64,000 bases of DNA. Origin: Welwitschia mirabilis. Taxonomy: Eukaryota > Gnetophyta > Gnetopsida > Welwitschiales. Of this stretch, positions 1 to 12,560 are shown piece after piece; position 1 is the stretch's first letter; the number at the start of each line of letters is the position of its first letter. A program made the position numbers and the translations under genes. Under the pieces are notes generated by a model. It was not told the origin of the DNA. It was given only the letters and a program-made list of their open reading frames with translations, and searched no databases. The DNA lies in contig JBOZIK010000001.1 of NCBI GenBank assembly GCA_051453625.1, forward strand, positions 35,169,008 through 35,233,007, in the 5' to 3' direction.

Positions 1-232
1 AGCACAAAGTTTAACTCATTTAAGCATCATATGGTCTAACATTTAACATACTAAAATATAAATACACATCGATTCTAGTAGATAATACCATAATCGAGGA
101 CTACCAAGACAATGCAATACATAGCATAAGATTTAAATACAGAATGCATAAGAAAGAGCCAATAAGGAAGCACACGAATTAGGAACCATACCGATTTTCA
201 AGAACTCAAGGTCTTTACAAGTCTTCAAGGCT

Positions 233-476
233 TTTCTGAGCTCCAAGACTCTGTAGCAAAAGGTTTCCCAAAATGAAAGTAAGAAAAAAGGAGAGGTAGA
301 ACCCNNNNNNNNNNNNNNNNNNNNNNNNNNNNNNNNNNNNNNNNNNNNNNNNNNNNNNNNNNNNNNNNNNNNNNNNNNNNNNNNNNNNNNNNNNNNNNNN
401 NNNNTTTCTGAGCTCCAAGACTCTGTAGCAAAAGGTTTCCCAAAATGAAAGTAAGAAAAAAGGAGAGGTAGAACCC
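233..476. repeat. 72-bp identical duplicate flanking a 100-base gap
   Basis: Bases 233-304 and 405-476 are identical over 72 bp, and the only thing between them is a run of exactly 100 N (305-404). Two identical ends across a round-number gap is what an unmerged contig overlap looks like, so the true sequence may contain this stretch once. Bases 1-232 show no gene or recognisable element. Confidence 0.9.
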
Positions 477-531
477 TATTTATAATCTAGATTTGGTGGA
501 ATGTGAAGAGTCACCAAAATATAAGGATAAG

Positions 532-702
532 GAAAGTTAGCAAAGATTCCTTGCATATCAGGACAAATGAAGGTTGGCAAAGATTCCTTACATATGATGA
601 TGAATGAAAGTTGGCAAAGATTCCTTGCATATGAGACAAACAAAGATTTGTAAAGATTCCTTATTTATAAGGATGAACAAAAGTTGGAAAAGATTTCTTG
701 CA
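532..702 (+). repeat. 37-bp minisatellite, 5 copies, running into a gap
   Basis: Degenerate units begin at 532, 569, 606, 642 and 679, a period of 36-37 bp. Each holds the core GCAAAGATTCCTTGCATAT or a close variant. The array is cut by the 828-base gap starting at 703, so its real length is unknown. Open frames in this stretch are by-products of the repeat and the N run. Confidence 0.85.
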
Positions 703-1530
703 NNNNNNNNNNNNNNNNNNNNNNNNNNNNNNNNNNNNNNNNNNNNNNNNNNNNNNNNNNNNNNNNNNNNNNNNNNNNNNNNNNNNNNNNNNNNNNNNNN
801 NNNNNNNNNNNNNNNNNNNNNNNNNNNNNNNNNNNNNNNNNNNNNNNNNNNNNNNNNNNNNNNNNNNNNNNNNNNNNNNNNNNNNNNNNNNNNNNNNNNN
901 NNNNNNNNNNNNNNNNNNNNNNNNNNNNNNNNNNNNNNNNNNNNNNNNNNNNNNNNNNNNNNNNNNNNNNNNNNNNNNNNNNNNNNNNNNNNNNNNNNNN
1001 NNNNNNNNNNNNNNNNNNNNNNNNNNNNNNNNNNNNNNNNNNNNNNNNNNNNNNNNNNNNNNNNNNNNNNNNNNNNNNNNNNNNNNNNNNNNNNNNNNNN
1101 NNNNNNNNNNNNNNNNNNNNNNNNNNNNNNNNNNNNNNNNNNNNNNNNNNNNNNNNNNNNNNNNNNNNNNNNNNNNNNNNNNNNNNNNNNNNNNNNNNNN
1201 NNNNNNNNNNNNNNNNNNNNNNNNNNNNNNNNNNNNNNNNNNNNNNNNNNNNNNNNNNNNNNNNNNNNNNNNNNNNNNNNNNNNNNNNNNNNNNNNNNNN
1301 NNNNNNNNNNNNNNNNNNNNNNNNNNNNNNNNNNNNNNNNNNNNNNNNNNNNNNNNNNNNNNNNNNNNNNNNNNNNNNNNNNNNNNNNNNNNNNNNNNNN
1401 NNNNNNNNNNNNNNNNNNNNNNNNNNNNNNNNNNNNNNNNNNNNNNNNNNNNNNNNNNNNNNNNNNNNNNNNNNNNNNNNNNNNNNNNNNNNNNNNNNNN
1501 NNNNNNNNNNNNNNNNNNNNNNNNNNNNNN
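703..1530. other. assembly gap (828 N)
   Basis: Run of N. It opens inside the 37-bp minisatellite, so collapsed tandem repeat is the likely content. On the far side (1531 on) no minisatellite unit is visible. Confidence 0.95.
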
Positions 1531-1599
1531 CAAGTACTCTAATATTTTCCAAATATTTCATTAAGCATAAACTTGCAAATTTATTAGAAAAGCAAAAAT

Positions 1600-1679
1600 G
1601 TGGATGTGACATGGTTATTCATGTAAATGATGAATGAGATTATTCCATTATTCTCGAGATGAATGTAATATATATATAT

Positions 1680-1710
<31 letters not shown>

Positions 1711-2000
1711 GAGTACTTATGGTTTTTCATAAAGTTATTTTACTATTTTGAATGATATGTATTATTTTTTGATCTTTTTTTTAACTCTCTATTATCATTA
1801 TTATTATCCTTGTTTTATTAATAGCTCTCATTATCATTCTTTATGAAAGAACAGCATAAGAATTATACTAAAAATGAAAGTCTGAGTATTATTAGTATAT
1901 GGTGGATTTGGCTACATAAGATTTATATTCCTATAATGATGTTACTATTTATGATACATTGATAATAGATAGAAGCATAACTAGATTTCATCACACATAG
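1600..2000 (+). repeat. dispersed repeat family R1, copy C (partial)
   Basis: This stretch shares ordered blocks with 12,150-12,560: a GAGATTAT(G/T)CCATTATTCT block, a TACTTAT..CATAAAGTTATT block, and a final block reading T..CTATTTATGATACATTGA. It is the shortest and most diverged of three copies (others at 3,520-4,830 minus and 11,235-12,560 plus). Its left part may lie in the preceding gap. No coding potential is seen; the family is not identified. Confidence 0.55.
1668..1710. repeat. (TA)n microsatellite with TG interruptions
   Basis: About 43 bases of alternating T and A with two TG steps, lying inside repeat copy C. Confidence 0.95.
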
Positions 2001-3519
2001 TTTTTTGGCACTATTATTAGGAAGAGTATTGGAGCACTCACAAAATTTACTTTTTGTGTATTCCTTTTTATTTTTTATCTTTTATTTTTTTTCTTGTTCT
2101 CTCTTTTATACTAGTTCCTTTCTAGTTTCCTTTTCTTTTTCCATTTTTATTACTAGTGAATTGGTGTTGGTCATGCCTAGTATTTGATTGATGGAATCTA
2201 ATCTTATAAATTATTTTTCTATTTTTACTTGTTATTCTCTTTCTTTCTTTTCATTTTATTTTGTTTTTTCTCTTTCTTTCCTTTTATAAATTATATAGTA
2301 TATCAAATTTTCTTATAGTGGATCTTTTTCTAGTTTAAAAAAAGGAAATTAAGAAAAATAATAAAGAAATCATTTTTTATATCCATTTTTTCTCTTTATC
2401 ATTTCTATCTTATCTCTTATCTTTTTTGTTTTAGGTGACTTCTTTAGTATGTACTTGAAGATAAGTTTTAAAAATAAGGATATTATTGGTAAAAATCATA
2501 GGAAAGTATTTTATTACTTGAATTATTATTTTCTGCATTTTTATTTCTTTCATTACATTGAATTGTAGTTTTGTTTTGTATTATCCCTTTTTAAAATTGT
2601 TATTCAATCTTTTCTTATTAGTTAAGCATACTGACCTGTCATCTTATACTCTTAGTCATTCTAAAAGCTACACTATTATATTTCACCAAAATCTTTCTAT
2701 GCCATCTTACTACTGCCATCATCTTTATTTATCAATGCCACTAGCTTCTTGTGTTAAAACTTCTTGATCTTTTATGAATAAAACATTTGTATTAATCAAT
2801 CATTTTTACTCACCGATGCCACTAGCTTCTTGTGTTAAAACTTATTAATCTTTAATGAATAAAACATTTTTATTAATCTTAAATTTCTTCACATAACTCT
2901 AATGAACTTCTCCTTGCAACATAAACCATAATTCTTAATCTTTCATTTAAAATTAAAAACTACCTTTTTCTTTTAGGACTTAATCTAAATGATCTATAAA
3001 AAATTACCTCTACTCTTAATACTTGGATTTTCCCTATTTACCACTTAGTCTTCTTATACATATACATTGAACTTTGAACCTCTTCATATAATGATTAGCC
3101 TCAATCTTATCCCCATAATTTTGAATTTAAAGATCTTTACTCTTACCAAGGAAGTTTGAGTCTTTTCCTTCAATGCTTTTTCATGCTTCTTAACCTTCAT
3201 AATTTTATAAACTCTCTTTACTATTTACCATTTATTATAACTCTTATTTCTCAATTCCTTATTAATTTCCTTTACTTCTAATCCTTATTCTTGGTTTTCT
3301 CATTAATACCCTTCATTCCACTCATCATCTTTTGACCAATATTATTTATCTTTTAAAACTCAAAAATCCTATTTAAATTCCTTAAAAAATACAATTAATA
3401 AGTTTATGAAAGGTTAATACCACATCAACATCACACAATAATATTTCAACTAGTAAACTTCTCCCACCTTATGAAGATCTAAGCAAAATGTGCAATAATT
3501 GAATCAAATTACTATCCAA
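2001..3519. other. AT-rich non-coding stretch
   Basis: Positions about 2040-2420 are pyrimidine-rich (runs of TTTCTTTTT type). The short open frames here, such as 2005-2187 and 2558-2767, are composition artefacts: they are Phe/Ser/Leu-rich and match nothing I recognise. A tandem duplication lies at 2735-2880. Nothing else is recognisable. Confidence 0.6.
2735..2880. repeat. 81-bp tandem duplication, ~1.8 copies
   Basis: Units start at 2735 and 2816, both opening ATGCCACTAGCTTCTTGTG and containing ATGAATAAAACATTT. Differences are few, so the duplication is younger than most repeats nearby. Confidence 0.9.
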
Positions 3520-4830
3520 ATTACTGAGACTCTTGTATTTATCATTAATGTATAGTAAATAGAAAGATCATCCTAGGAATATAAATATTTCATGTTCAAA
3601 CCCAAGTTCTAGTAATAATACTAGGATTTATGTTTATAATGTGGTCTCAATATTATTCTTAGATAGATTATGAATTCTACTAGTAAAGTAAGTATAATAA
3701 TAACTAATAGAGAGTAAAATGATATGAGAGATCTAGGAATGGGACATAACAATCAAACTAATAAAATGACTTCATAGAAAATAATAACTACTAAATTAAA
3801 ATCATCTAGGTTTTACTTCAGAGTCAAGCATAATGATATAATCCATTATGAACATAAATTCTCATATAGTCCATGCTAAATCATAATGGCATAATCTTAC
3901 ACATCATAGACCTAAAGGTAAAATATTTAAGTCACCTAGACTTCACAACAAAAATAAATTAGCCATGGAAAGTAGGGACCTCTTAAGATTCATCAAATAA
4001 ATATTCAAGTTATAAAAGCTAAAATGAAAAGAACAATTACCAAATAGATGTTAAAGTAAAATCAATCCTTAATCAATCCTAAACATAATAGTATCAAACA
4101 AACATGACTTTCCATGAAAGTAATGCATTAATAATATGTAGCACTTTATTATCTAAAATGTAAAAGAATATAATCTAAAAATGTACTCATGCTAAACTAA
4201 AAAGCATCATGCTAGCTTAGTTGTTAGCACATCCTTACGTAAGGCTTAGAAAAAACTTAATAGTAAAAATCCAATCTCTTTTACAATGATATGATATGAA
4301 GTGCTTCTCAAGAAAAGAGAAGTAGAGCATTTATAGGCTATTATTAGGGTTTATAATTAGAATTTTAAAGGCCTAATTACATTATTATAAAAATTCCTAA
4401 ACTATATGAAATTATTCTTTAGTCATAAGGCCAAATCAAGGGTTCTTCTTAGAAAATATTTCTTATTCATCTTGCATTTATGAAAATGACTGAAATTAAT
4501 TGCTTGTAGTAAGAAAACTCATGAACATAAGTTTGCTACTATTCTATTCAAATTAACTAATGCTGTTACTTTTAGAATTAGTGCCACTACCACTAATACT
4601 TAGTACACCTTCATCATCTACCACAATGATCTTGATGATATCTTTACCTTGCAAAATGATAATGCTAAAAAATATTATTAGTATAACAAGATTTACATGG
4701 CTTTAAGAATAATAAATGCATAAAAGTATTATGCTTATTAATTAAACATGATAACAAAGCCTTAATTCATTAATGTAGATTTCAATTTTTGCATGTTATC
4801 GTAAATCCCTAGAACCTAATCCAATGGATG
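3520..4830 (-). repeat. dispersed repeat family R1, copy A
   Basis: Read on the minus strand, this ~1.3-kb stretch matches 11,235-12,560 block by block in the same order. Shared blocks include ATATTTTCTAAGAAG followed by a CC(C/T)T..ATTTGGCC block, CATGAGTACATT, TAGATTATATTCTTTTACATTT or close variants, GATTATGCCATTAT and CATTCCTAGATCTC. The two copies face each other about 6.4 kb apart. I see no reliable pol motifs. A TATAAATGCTC box-like site lies in the middle on the minus strand, so LTR or leader sequence of an unrecognised retroelement is possible. Confidence 0.75.
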
Positions 4831-6421
4831 TTAAAAGTAGTAATGATGGTTAAATCAATGAAACCTAAACCATACTATAATAACCACTTCTTTGAATTTA
4901 GCAGTGTAATGATATTATCTAAGTGAGAAGTTAATATCATAGATATAACATTTATATTAATGTATAAGACCTAATATTTATCTTAGTTACATGATAGTTA
5001 TAATTTAGCATTTCCAATCCATAATACTTCATCAAGTAATCATCATATTAAAACTAAAAATTATTTATCATATATGTAAGGGTATACCATACTTAATTCT
5101 TACTTATATTTAGCTAATATTTTAGTTAACCTCTTATACCCATTAATATAGGCTGCTATATTAAATAAGGATCTTATAATTGAATTGTATTAATGAATAA
5201 CTTGGTAGTGGGCTGTAAGATTATGATTTAAGAATATGTCAAAATAAATATAGCCTTAGGATAGGATTATATACTAAAAATATTACCTATTAGATTCAAA
5301 CTAGGGACCTCTACATTATCAACATTTATGATACCAATTATGTTGTTTTTATTAACCCATCTATTTACAATATCTAATCTTAATTAAAATAGAAATTTTT
5401 GAGTCTTTATTTGTAGTTTAGTAAACAATTTTCCATCCTTTTTGGACATCATACATGTATAAACTTAATAATGTAAAGAGGAAGAGTAACACAAATAGGT
5501 AGAAGAAAAGTAGACATCAAATGATAATGGAGTTAAAAATGGCTTGCAATTAAAATTCTTAGAAACTTAGGCTAGGCATTTTGCAAGTATAAACTAATAA
5601 AATATAGATTTAATAGTTATGGGAAAAGGATAAGAATCAACTTTTAAAAACAAACTCATGCTTTCAATGGCTTTAAATAGATTAATTTTAATGAATTTTC
5701 ATGTTCATCTTCAAATAATGGTTTTTCAGACATGTGGTAACCAATTAAAATATTAGTCTATGAAAGAGGAGTTATTTATGGGGAAATAATAAGAAGCTTT
5801 AGATATATTTTGATGATCATTCCTTAAAATGCCAATTTAATCTTCATTACACAAAGTGACATCAATAGAGAAATGTACTTTTCTTACTACTATAGGGATA
5901 CAAGTGTTATTAGTAGTGGATTAGCAAGTTTCTAATGGGTACTACAAGAATTTACAAGTTATCTTATAGGGCCTAAACTAGAGGGAAAATAGAAAAGGAG
6001 TTACCTTCATAGTTTTCTCTAATTATCATAGATTTAGATCATGCAGAAAGGAAGAGAGAGCACATGTGAGAAAGGAAGGCTGCGATATTTGGAGAATTGA
6101 GTTATGGTTGAAAACGTCCCTTTATAAAATACAAACTAATGGTAGTGGCATGGTAACAATTTACAAAATTTTATGCTAGTATCTTATGAAATTTTTCTTT
6201 TGTAGCAAAGGTAATACACTAGTATAAGAAACAAATTTACACAAGGTGAGTAGATTTTAATGCATAAAACAAAGATGGGAAGTTATGAAAGTGGGAATAA
6301 GTCATGAAGGACTTATTTAATGAGAATGTAGATGAGGATTAAGTGTTATCAAATAAAGAATCTACAACTCACATCAAAATAACTATCATAACAAAAGTAA
6401 AAATTAACATTATGGCATAGT

Positions 6422-6463
6422 ATGGAATGTTTGAAGGGAATAATGGAATGTTTGAAGGGAATA
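6422..6463. repeat. 21-bp perfect tandem duplication
   Basis: ATGGAATGTTTGAAGGGAATA occurs twice in tandem starting at 6422 and 6443 with no mismatch, except for one junction base. A recent replication-slippage event in otherwise decayed DNA. Confidence 0.9.
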
Positions 6464-7755
6464 CATCATAAGAGAAATATTCAATAAGAAGTAGCATACA
6501 AAGGAAAGATGTATTAGTTGCAAATAGCCAAGAGTTAAGTTTAGTTTTTTAATTTCTATATTTAAAAGCATTATTGACAAAATTTTAATTAATCATAAGA
6601 TATGTATCTTGTGGGCTTAAACCTATAACATTCTTATTAATAAAGTAATAACTTAAGCATAGACATCAAGATATACTTGTAAAACCTTTCTCATCTAAAA
6701 GGAAAAAAAAAAAAAAAACGAGTATTGTGTTTCATATATCATTATAAGAAAAGGGATAGCTATGCCTTAAAGTATGTATAACTATTAAAAAATTTATATT
6801 TAAATTTTTAGAATTAATTTCTTTTTCAAAATAAGGAAGAAACTACAACTTGTATAATCTCATAAAAGGATAAGTAATCAAATAAGCATATCTAATTTTT
6901 AATAAAAATCATAAAAAATTTATTTGTGGATGAAATAAATGAATTATAACAAATTGATTAACATCATATCAATTAAAAATTATTACATATCTTTAGTACA
7001 TAGGATCTCTTTTTAATATAACTACTACAAAACATCAATATAATAACTAAAGTAGAGCATGCAAATAACACCTAGTCCTCATTGCAAACTTTAATGTGTT
7101 TTAGTATTCTCCTTTGCAACAGGTCTTACACATGTATGTATGATGTAATAATTACATCCATCATATTTTCTAGTATTTCTCAAGGTAATAAATAAGTAGT
7201 AATAGGATTCCTATGCTAGAAGGTAAAGGAACTAAGTCACCTAAAGCATGATTAAGATCTTAGGATTAATTTAACATTATCTTCATTTATTATTGTCTCA
7301 TTACAAATTTTAGTAATCTAGTTGCACCTTGCTAGAAAGATTATAAATCATATGAAGTATGCCCATTTCTTTCTTTTTGCTCCAGCAGTCTGCTTCCATG
7401 GCCTCCAGACTCCTAATAGAGAGTATCACTCTCTAAAAGTTTTATAACACATTATGTTTATTAGTTTTAATTTTCTTATTTATTACATCATAATAATAGG
7501 TTAATGGTCTACATAAGACATTAATAAGTATGATTCATAATAGAATAACAACAACTGTTATTTAAATTTAATACCAACAAGATAAGTAAAGGATCTAAAA
7601 TATGTAAAAGAACCTCAAAATTATAACACAGAGAGGCTTACATAAGCACAAATTTTGTAGAACACTAAAAAACTTATTCAAGATGCTAAAGAGCATACAA
7701 TTATTACTAGAAAAATAATTTTAAAACATGGAACATAGTACAAGAATAAATCTGT

Positions 7756-7832
7756 GATCATACAAGTAATACAAGAAGGGTCCTTAATCATATAAGTAAT
7801 ACAAGGAGGAGTTGAGATCATACATATTTTAT
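7756..7832. repeat. 30-bp tandem repeat, ~2.6 copies
   Basis: Units start at 7756, 7786 and 7816 and share the form (G/A)ATCATA(C/T)AAGTAATACAAG. The minus-strand open frame over this area owes its repeated Ile/Thr pattern to this repeat. Confidence 0.85.
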
Positions 7833-10800
7833 ATCTAAGTTCATCAGCATTACTAATCATTTTAAAGGCTTCAACATATTCAAAATCACAAAATATACAT
7901 CTATGTCTCTAATATATAAGGAACTTAGTTAGTTATAAAAAAACAAATAGGAATGGTTAAGCTCTTAGAGGTAGTTTAGGTTCCCATAATCCATCATTTC
8001 CTAGCTTCACCACTAGGTGTATATAATAATATAATAACATTGCTAAAAAATTTTAAATACATCATATAAATAACATGATTAAAAACTTTAAATTACTTAT
8101 AAATTGCTATAACATATAATTACAAGAAATCTAAACCAAACTATAGTTAATTTTCAAAATAAGTGAAGAAATTTAATTTTAAACAATAAGAACAAAAAAC
8201 ATGCATAAGTAATACGAAATTTTACAATTAACTTAACCTTTTTAGTTAATTAAATAAAAAGTGACAGCTGCATGTTAATTTTTCAATAAATTTTTATAAT
8301 AGTTAAGCATACAATTATTTATTTTTAGTATTTCTATTATTATTTTTATTATTTTTAATTAAGTAACAACTAGACTTATTATTATTAATTAAATTTTAAT
8401 AATTAATTATTTATCTAATTAACAAGAAAGGTTTTCTAAGATTAGGAAAATCGAGACATGGCATACACTCTTTACAGATGAGAAAGAAACTAATGAGAAT
8501 GTATTAAAGGATAAGTAATTAATTGAGGAAAGTCAACCCTTTAAGGAAAGTCATACACTTATGAAGAATCATATATTTCAGAATATGTACTCTAGAATTA
8601 CTTGTAAGAAGGAAAAACATTAAATAAGAACTCATACATGATTAATCATAGAAAAAACCCTTGTCTTTTCTTCAATATTCTTATGAGTAAAACATTTTCA
8701 TATTATCTTCAAACCCTAATGTAGAATATAAATCTTCCTTTAAGTTACAATAATTTATTTATAATCTTATGCATACTTCTCTTGATGAAAAAGCTTTTTA
8801 TTTAGCGACTAACTACTGATCTTTATATTCACCTTAAAAAGCTCTCTTGTAAGATTTATAAAGAAATCATGAGCTAGCTATAGAATGGATGCTTTTAGAT
8901 CTTGAATGCATAGACTTTACTATTTTCATTAATGCTTTTCGACCTCCATAAAAGCATGTGTAAAAATTTATATGAGTTCTCTTCCCTTCCATAACTCATC
9001 ACTAATCATAGCCTTCATACTCTTGAACTTGTTATCTCTTATATCCTTAAGCCTTTACCTATGCATTAAACTAGAAAAACTTACTATGAGGAAAGTTTAG
9101 TTTTATTGCATGATTTAGACTATAATTATCTTATATATTACACTTAGAATGGGTGACTTTATTCATGATAAGATCCATGCCTTTTGATGGTATTTTTCTT
9201 ATGAAATAACCTAAGTATTACCACTTGTATAATCATCTCCTTAATTACTTTAACATAAGTAATTCCAAATTTCATTCACATCCGAAAATAAGACATTACC
9301 ATTTTAAACCTTATCATCTATAACTTCCACCATGGCATTACTTCATAAGGTAATATGATCACCCCTCTTATTCATCTGACTATGAGTGTATGAGACTTAT
9401 TGATACTAGGTAGTCAGCTTTTTATATAAACAAGAATAAGAGATATTTATAATTTTATCATTTTCATTAATATTAGTTGGTTCCTTTCTTTTTAATATAA
9501 AGTTATTTTTATCTTTTAGTTATTTTGTTAAGGTATATATGCATTTGATGTCTTTAATTTAGGATCAAGAGAAAAAAGGATTGGTTTTATACTTTTTTGG
9601 TCTACCCTTCTTTCAAGCATTTATGGGGATCAAATCAATTCTCTACTAGGATAATAAGCCAATGATCCCTTTCATGTGCTATGAATATTTTTAAGAAAAA
9701 ATTTGAAAGCAAACAAAATCAAGAAAAGGTCTTGAATCTTTTCACTAGCACATTTATTCATAATCATTTGTATAGGGTTAACTATATTAAGATATAGAAG
9801 CCTACTAGTAATTTAGCTATAACAATTCATTTATAATACAATTGAGTACATTGAGGCTATAGATACATGTTATCAATGCAGCACTAACTTCTTTATGTAG
9901 AAAATGTTAAATATGTTGAAAGAAGCTATGAAAACATTAAATGCTTAATATGATTAAATACTTAAAGCATGTTACTCATAATTATAGAAGGAAAAAAATT
10001 GGAAAGGGCTTTAAGTGAAATTGAAGGCTTAGTATTATTTGTTTATTTTAATATTTTTATTTAAGATCCTTTTACTACTCTTAATGTGTATGAGTTTACT
10101 TCATCAATACCTTGCATTATTTTAACTTAGATTCATAAATAAATAAACATTTTTTAGGCTAATACTTTAGTTTCATAATTTCATCCATTTCTGACATCAT
10201 GATAGAGCCTTAGTTGCATTTTAATTCACTCCATTTTCATTCATTTTACCATTTCTTATTACATGCATTTATCCCTCCAATTTTGTAAGAAATCATACTT
10301 CAAATTACATCTACATCTATTGTGATGAGGTCTCTTCTTCCATGACCTATGCTAGGACTAAATTAGTTTAGATTGTTATTATTATAATAATCAAATAGGC
10401 CTTATGCTTCAATTTTAATTAATTTTTATTTATTATATACCTTTCTACCATTTTGTTAACTTACTCCTTACATTTTTATAACCTTTAAATCTATTTCTAT
10501 TCATTGTTCCAAACTCAAGAGCATTAACTATAGAAAAATGGTATTGTCATGAGCCCTTTCCAACACCACCATTAGTTTCAATTTATCTATTTTACACTTC
10601 TTTACATATATTTTTCTACATATTCACAATTATTTTAGATCATTAGTAGGTTATGAGATTTTACAAAATTTGACTATAACGTGGTCTTTATCCATATTCC
10701 ACCTTATTTTAACACTTTTTCCATTAGCTTTCCTTTCATATTTTTATTCATTTTTCACATTTTCTCTTTTCACTCTTCATCTTTTACCTTTTTCTAAAAC

Positions 10801-11234
10801 TTTCATTTATAATAATTATTTATTCAGCCTCATCATTTATTCATTTCTCATAGAATCCTTTTTTTAAGCAATTCTAAATATTGGTTAGAATTGTTTTTAA
10901 TTTTCATTCCTTGCATGTATTTCTTTTAATCATAATCCTTGGTTCAACTGCATAAGATGTAATCCTTATCTTTCATACCTTATTCTCATATGTTTATTCC
11001 CTTTTCTAGCAGATAAACTTTAAGAAAAAAGTTTTAATTGAGTTGGAGGAAGTAGTATTTTCACTTAAAAATCTCTCTTTCATGCTATAATATTTTGGCT
11101 GAATATGATTTGTATCTTAAATTATCCCTTCCTTTTTAAATTATTCTATCATTTCTTATTATACTTGATTTAGTTTTATAGCAATTTTTGCTATGTTACC
11201 TATTCTTTAATATACCATTTTTGCTAAGTAATTG

Positions 11235-12560
11235 AGTAAAAGGTTGGTTGGGGTAAGATAATGTGCAAAAATTAACATTTTTATTACAAAATTAATGTCT
11301 TATTAACATGTTTAGTTAATTATAATAAATAATTTTCTATACTTATATGCTTAAGTTCATGAAAATCTTGTTTTGTTAACAATCTATCTTAACACTATCA
11401 TTTTTCAGGGTATTTACATCATCTATAGTGTTGTGATAAAAGATGGAGATGTACTAAGTATAAATGGTAATGACACTAGTTCTAAAGTGGAAATGTTAAT
11501 TACTATGTTTAGAATGATATCATATTATATTAATGTTCTTGATCTCTCTTGATGCAAGTAATCCATTTTGATCATTTTCATAAGAAGAAGATAAATCAGG
11601 AATATTTTCTAAGAAGGACCCCTCAATTTGGCCACATGACTAAATAACAATCTCTTACACTTTAGAATTTCTAAAGAATGATTTCAATAGGCCTTTGAGT
11701 TCCTAATTTTAAATCCTAATTATGGCATTAAATACCCTACCTCACTTTACTTGAGTATCATCATATCATTTTCATATTATACAAGAGACTGAAGCTTTAG
11801 TCATGAGTTATTCCTAAGCCTGCCATAGGGATAGGCCACTACCAAGCTAGCATAATGCCTCTTGATTTATCATGAGTACATTCACAGATTATATTCTTTT
11901 ACATTTCTAATAATAAAGTGTTTCATGTTTTTGATGTCTTACTTTGAAATTAGTTTTTATTGATCTCATACTTGTAATGCTTAGGCTCTGGTAAGGCATG
12001 ATTTTAATTTAAAATATTTTTGATGATAATCCTTTTCATTCTAGTTTGCGTAACCAGAATGTTTATCCAATAGCTCTTTGGAGAACCCTAGCTTTCATGC
12101 TTATTTTATTCTTATTATAAATCCTAAGGATATTTAGATATATCACCTTCATATCTATGATGGATGAGATTATGCCATTATCCTTAAGCTAGAACTACAT
12201 GGATCCTCATGTGTATTATGTATGAGATTATGCCATTATTCTTGATGTGGAAGTAAAATCTACATGAATTTACTTTAGTACTTATATCTTTCTATGAAGT
12301 TATTATGCTAGCTTTAATGCTATCTTCCATTCCTAGATCTCATATGTTTTTACTATTTATGACTCATTATTATTGTGCTTATTTTACTAACAACTCTAGT
12401 TATCTATTTGTGTAGAAGAATGACACTAGTACTATATTATAAATGGAATTTTTATTATTATTAGGTTTATTTATGCAAGATTTTAATCCTTAGAAAGATC
12501 TTGCTATTTATCATACATTGACGACAGATACAAGAGTAGGTAGGTTTTACCATAAACAAT
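11235..12560 (+). repeat. dispersed repeat family R1, copy B
   Basis: Plus-strand copy of the repeat found inverted at 3,520-4,830 and partly at 1,600-2,000. It has an internal partial duplication at 12,155-12,245, where GATGAGATTATGCCATTAT-type blocks appear twice about 65 bp apart. It ends near a TACATTGACGACAGATACAAGAG block matched by CATTAATGATAAATACAAGAG in copy A. No coding region is visible. Confidence 0.75.

Larger units (their letters stand above)
4831..11234. other. long AT-rich stretch without recognisable genes
   Basis: About 6.4 kb separating the two inverted R1 copies. It is dense in stops on both strands. Short tandem repeats occur at 6422-6463 and 7756-7832. At 5315-5342 the minus strand reads TGGTATCA followed about 25 bases later by a GGTCCCTAGTTTGAATC stretch, a possible decayed primer-binding site or tRNA-like relic. 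Open frames at 7678-7860 and 10670-10867 look like chance and contain no recognisable motif. Confidence 0.6.

Noticed and set aside
604-1637. Apparent ~300-codon open frames on both strands
   Set aside because: Almost entirely runs of N, which contain no stops; the readable ends are minisatellite or repeat DNA.
2005-2767. Hydrophobic open frames that look like membrane proteins
   Set aside because: T-rich sequence automatically encodes Phe/Leu/Ser; no start context, homology or neighbouring exon.
7370-7430. Short less AT-rich patch (TGCTCCAGCAGTCTGC) suspected to be an exon
   Set aside because: Only ~50 bases, stops on both sides, no splice-site pairing or homology evident.
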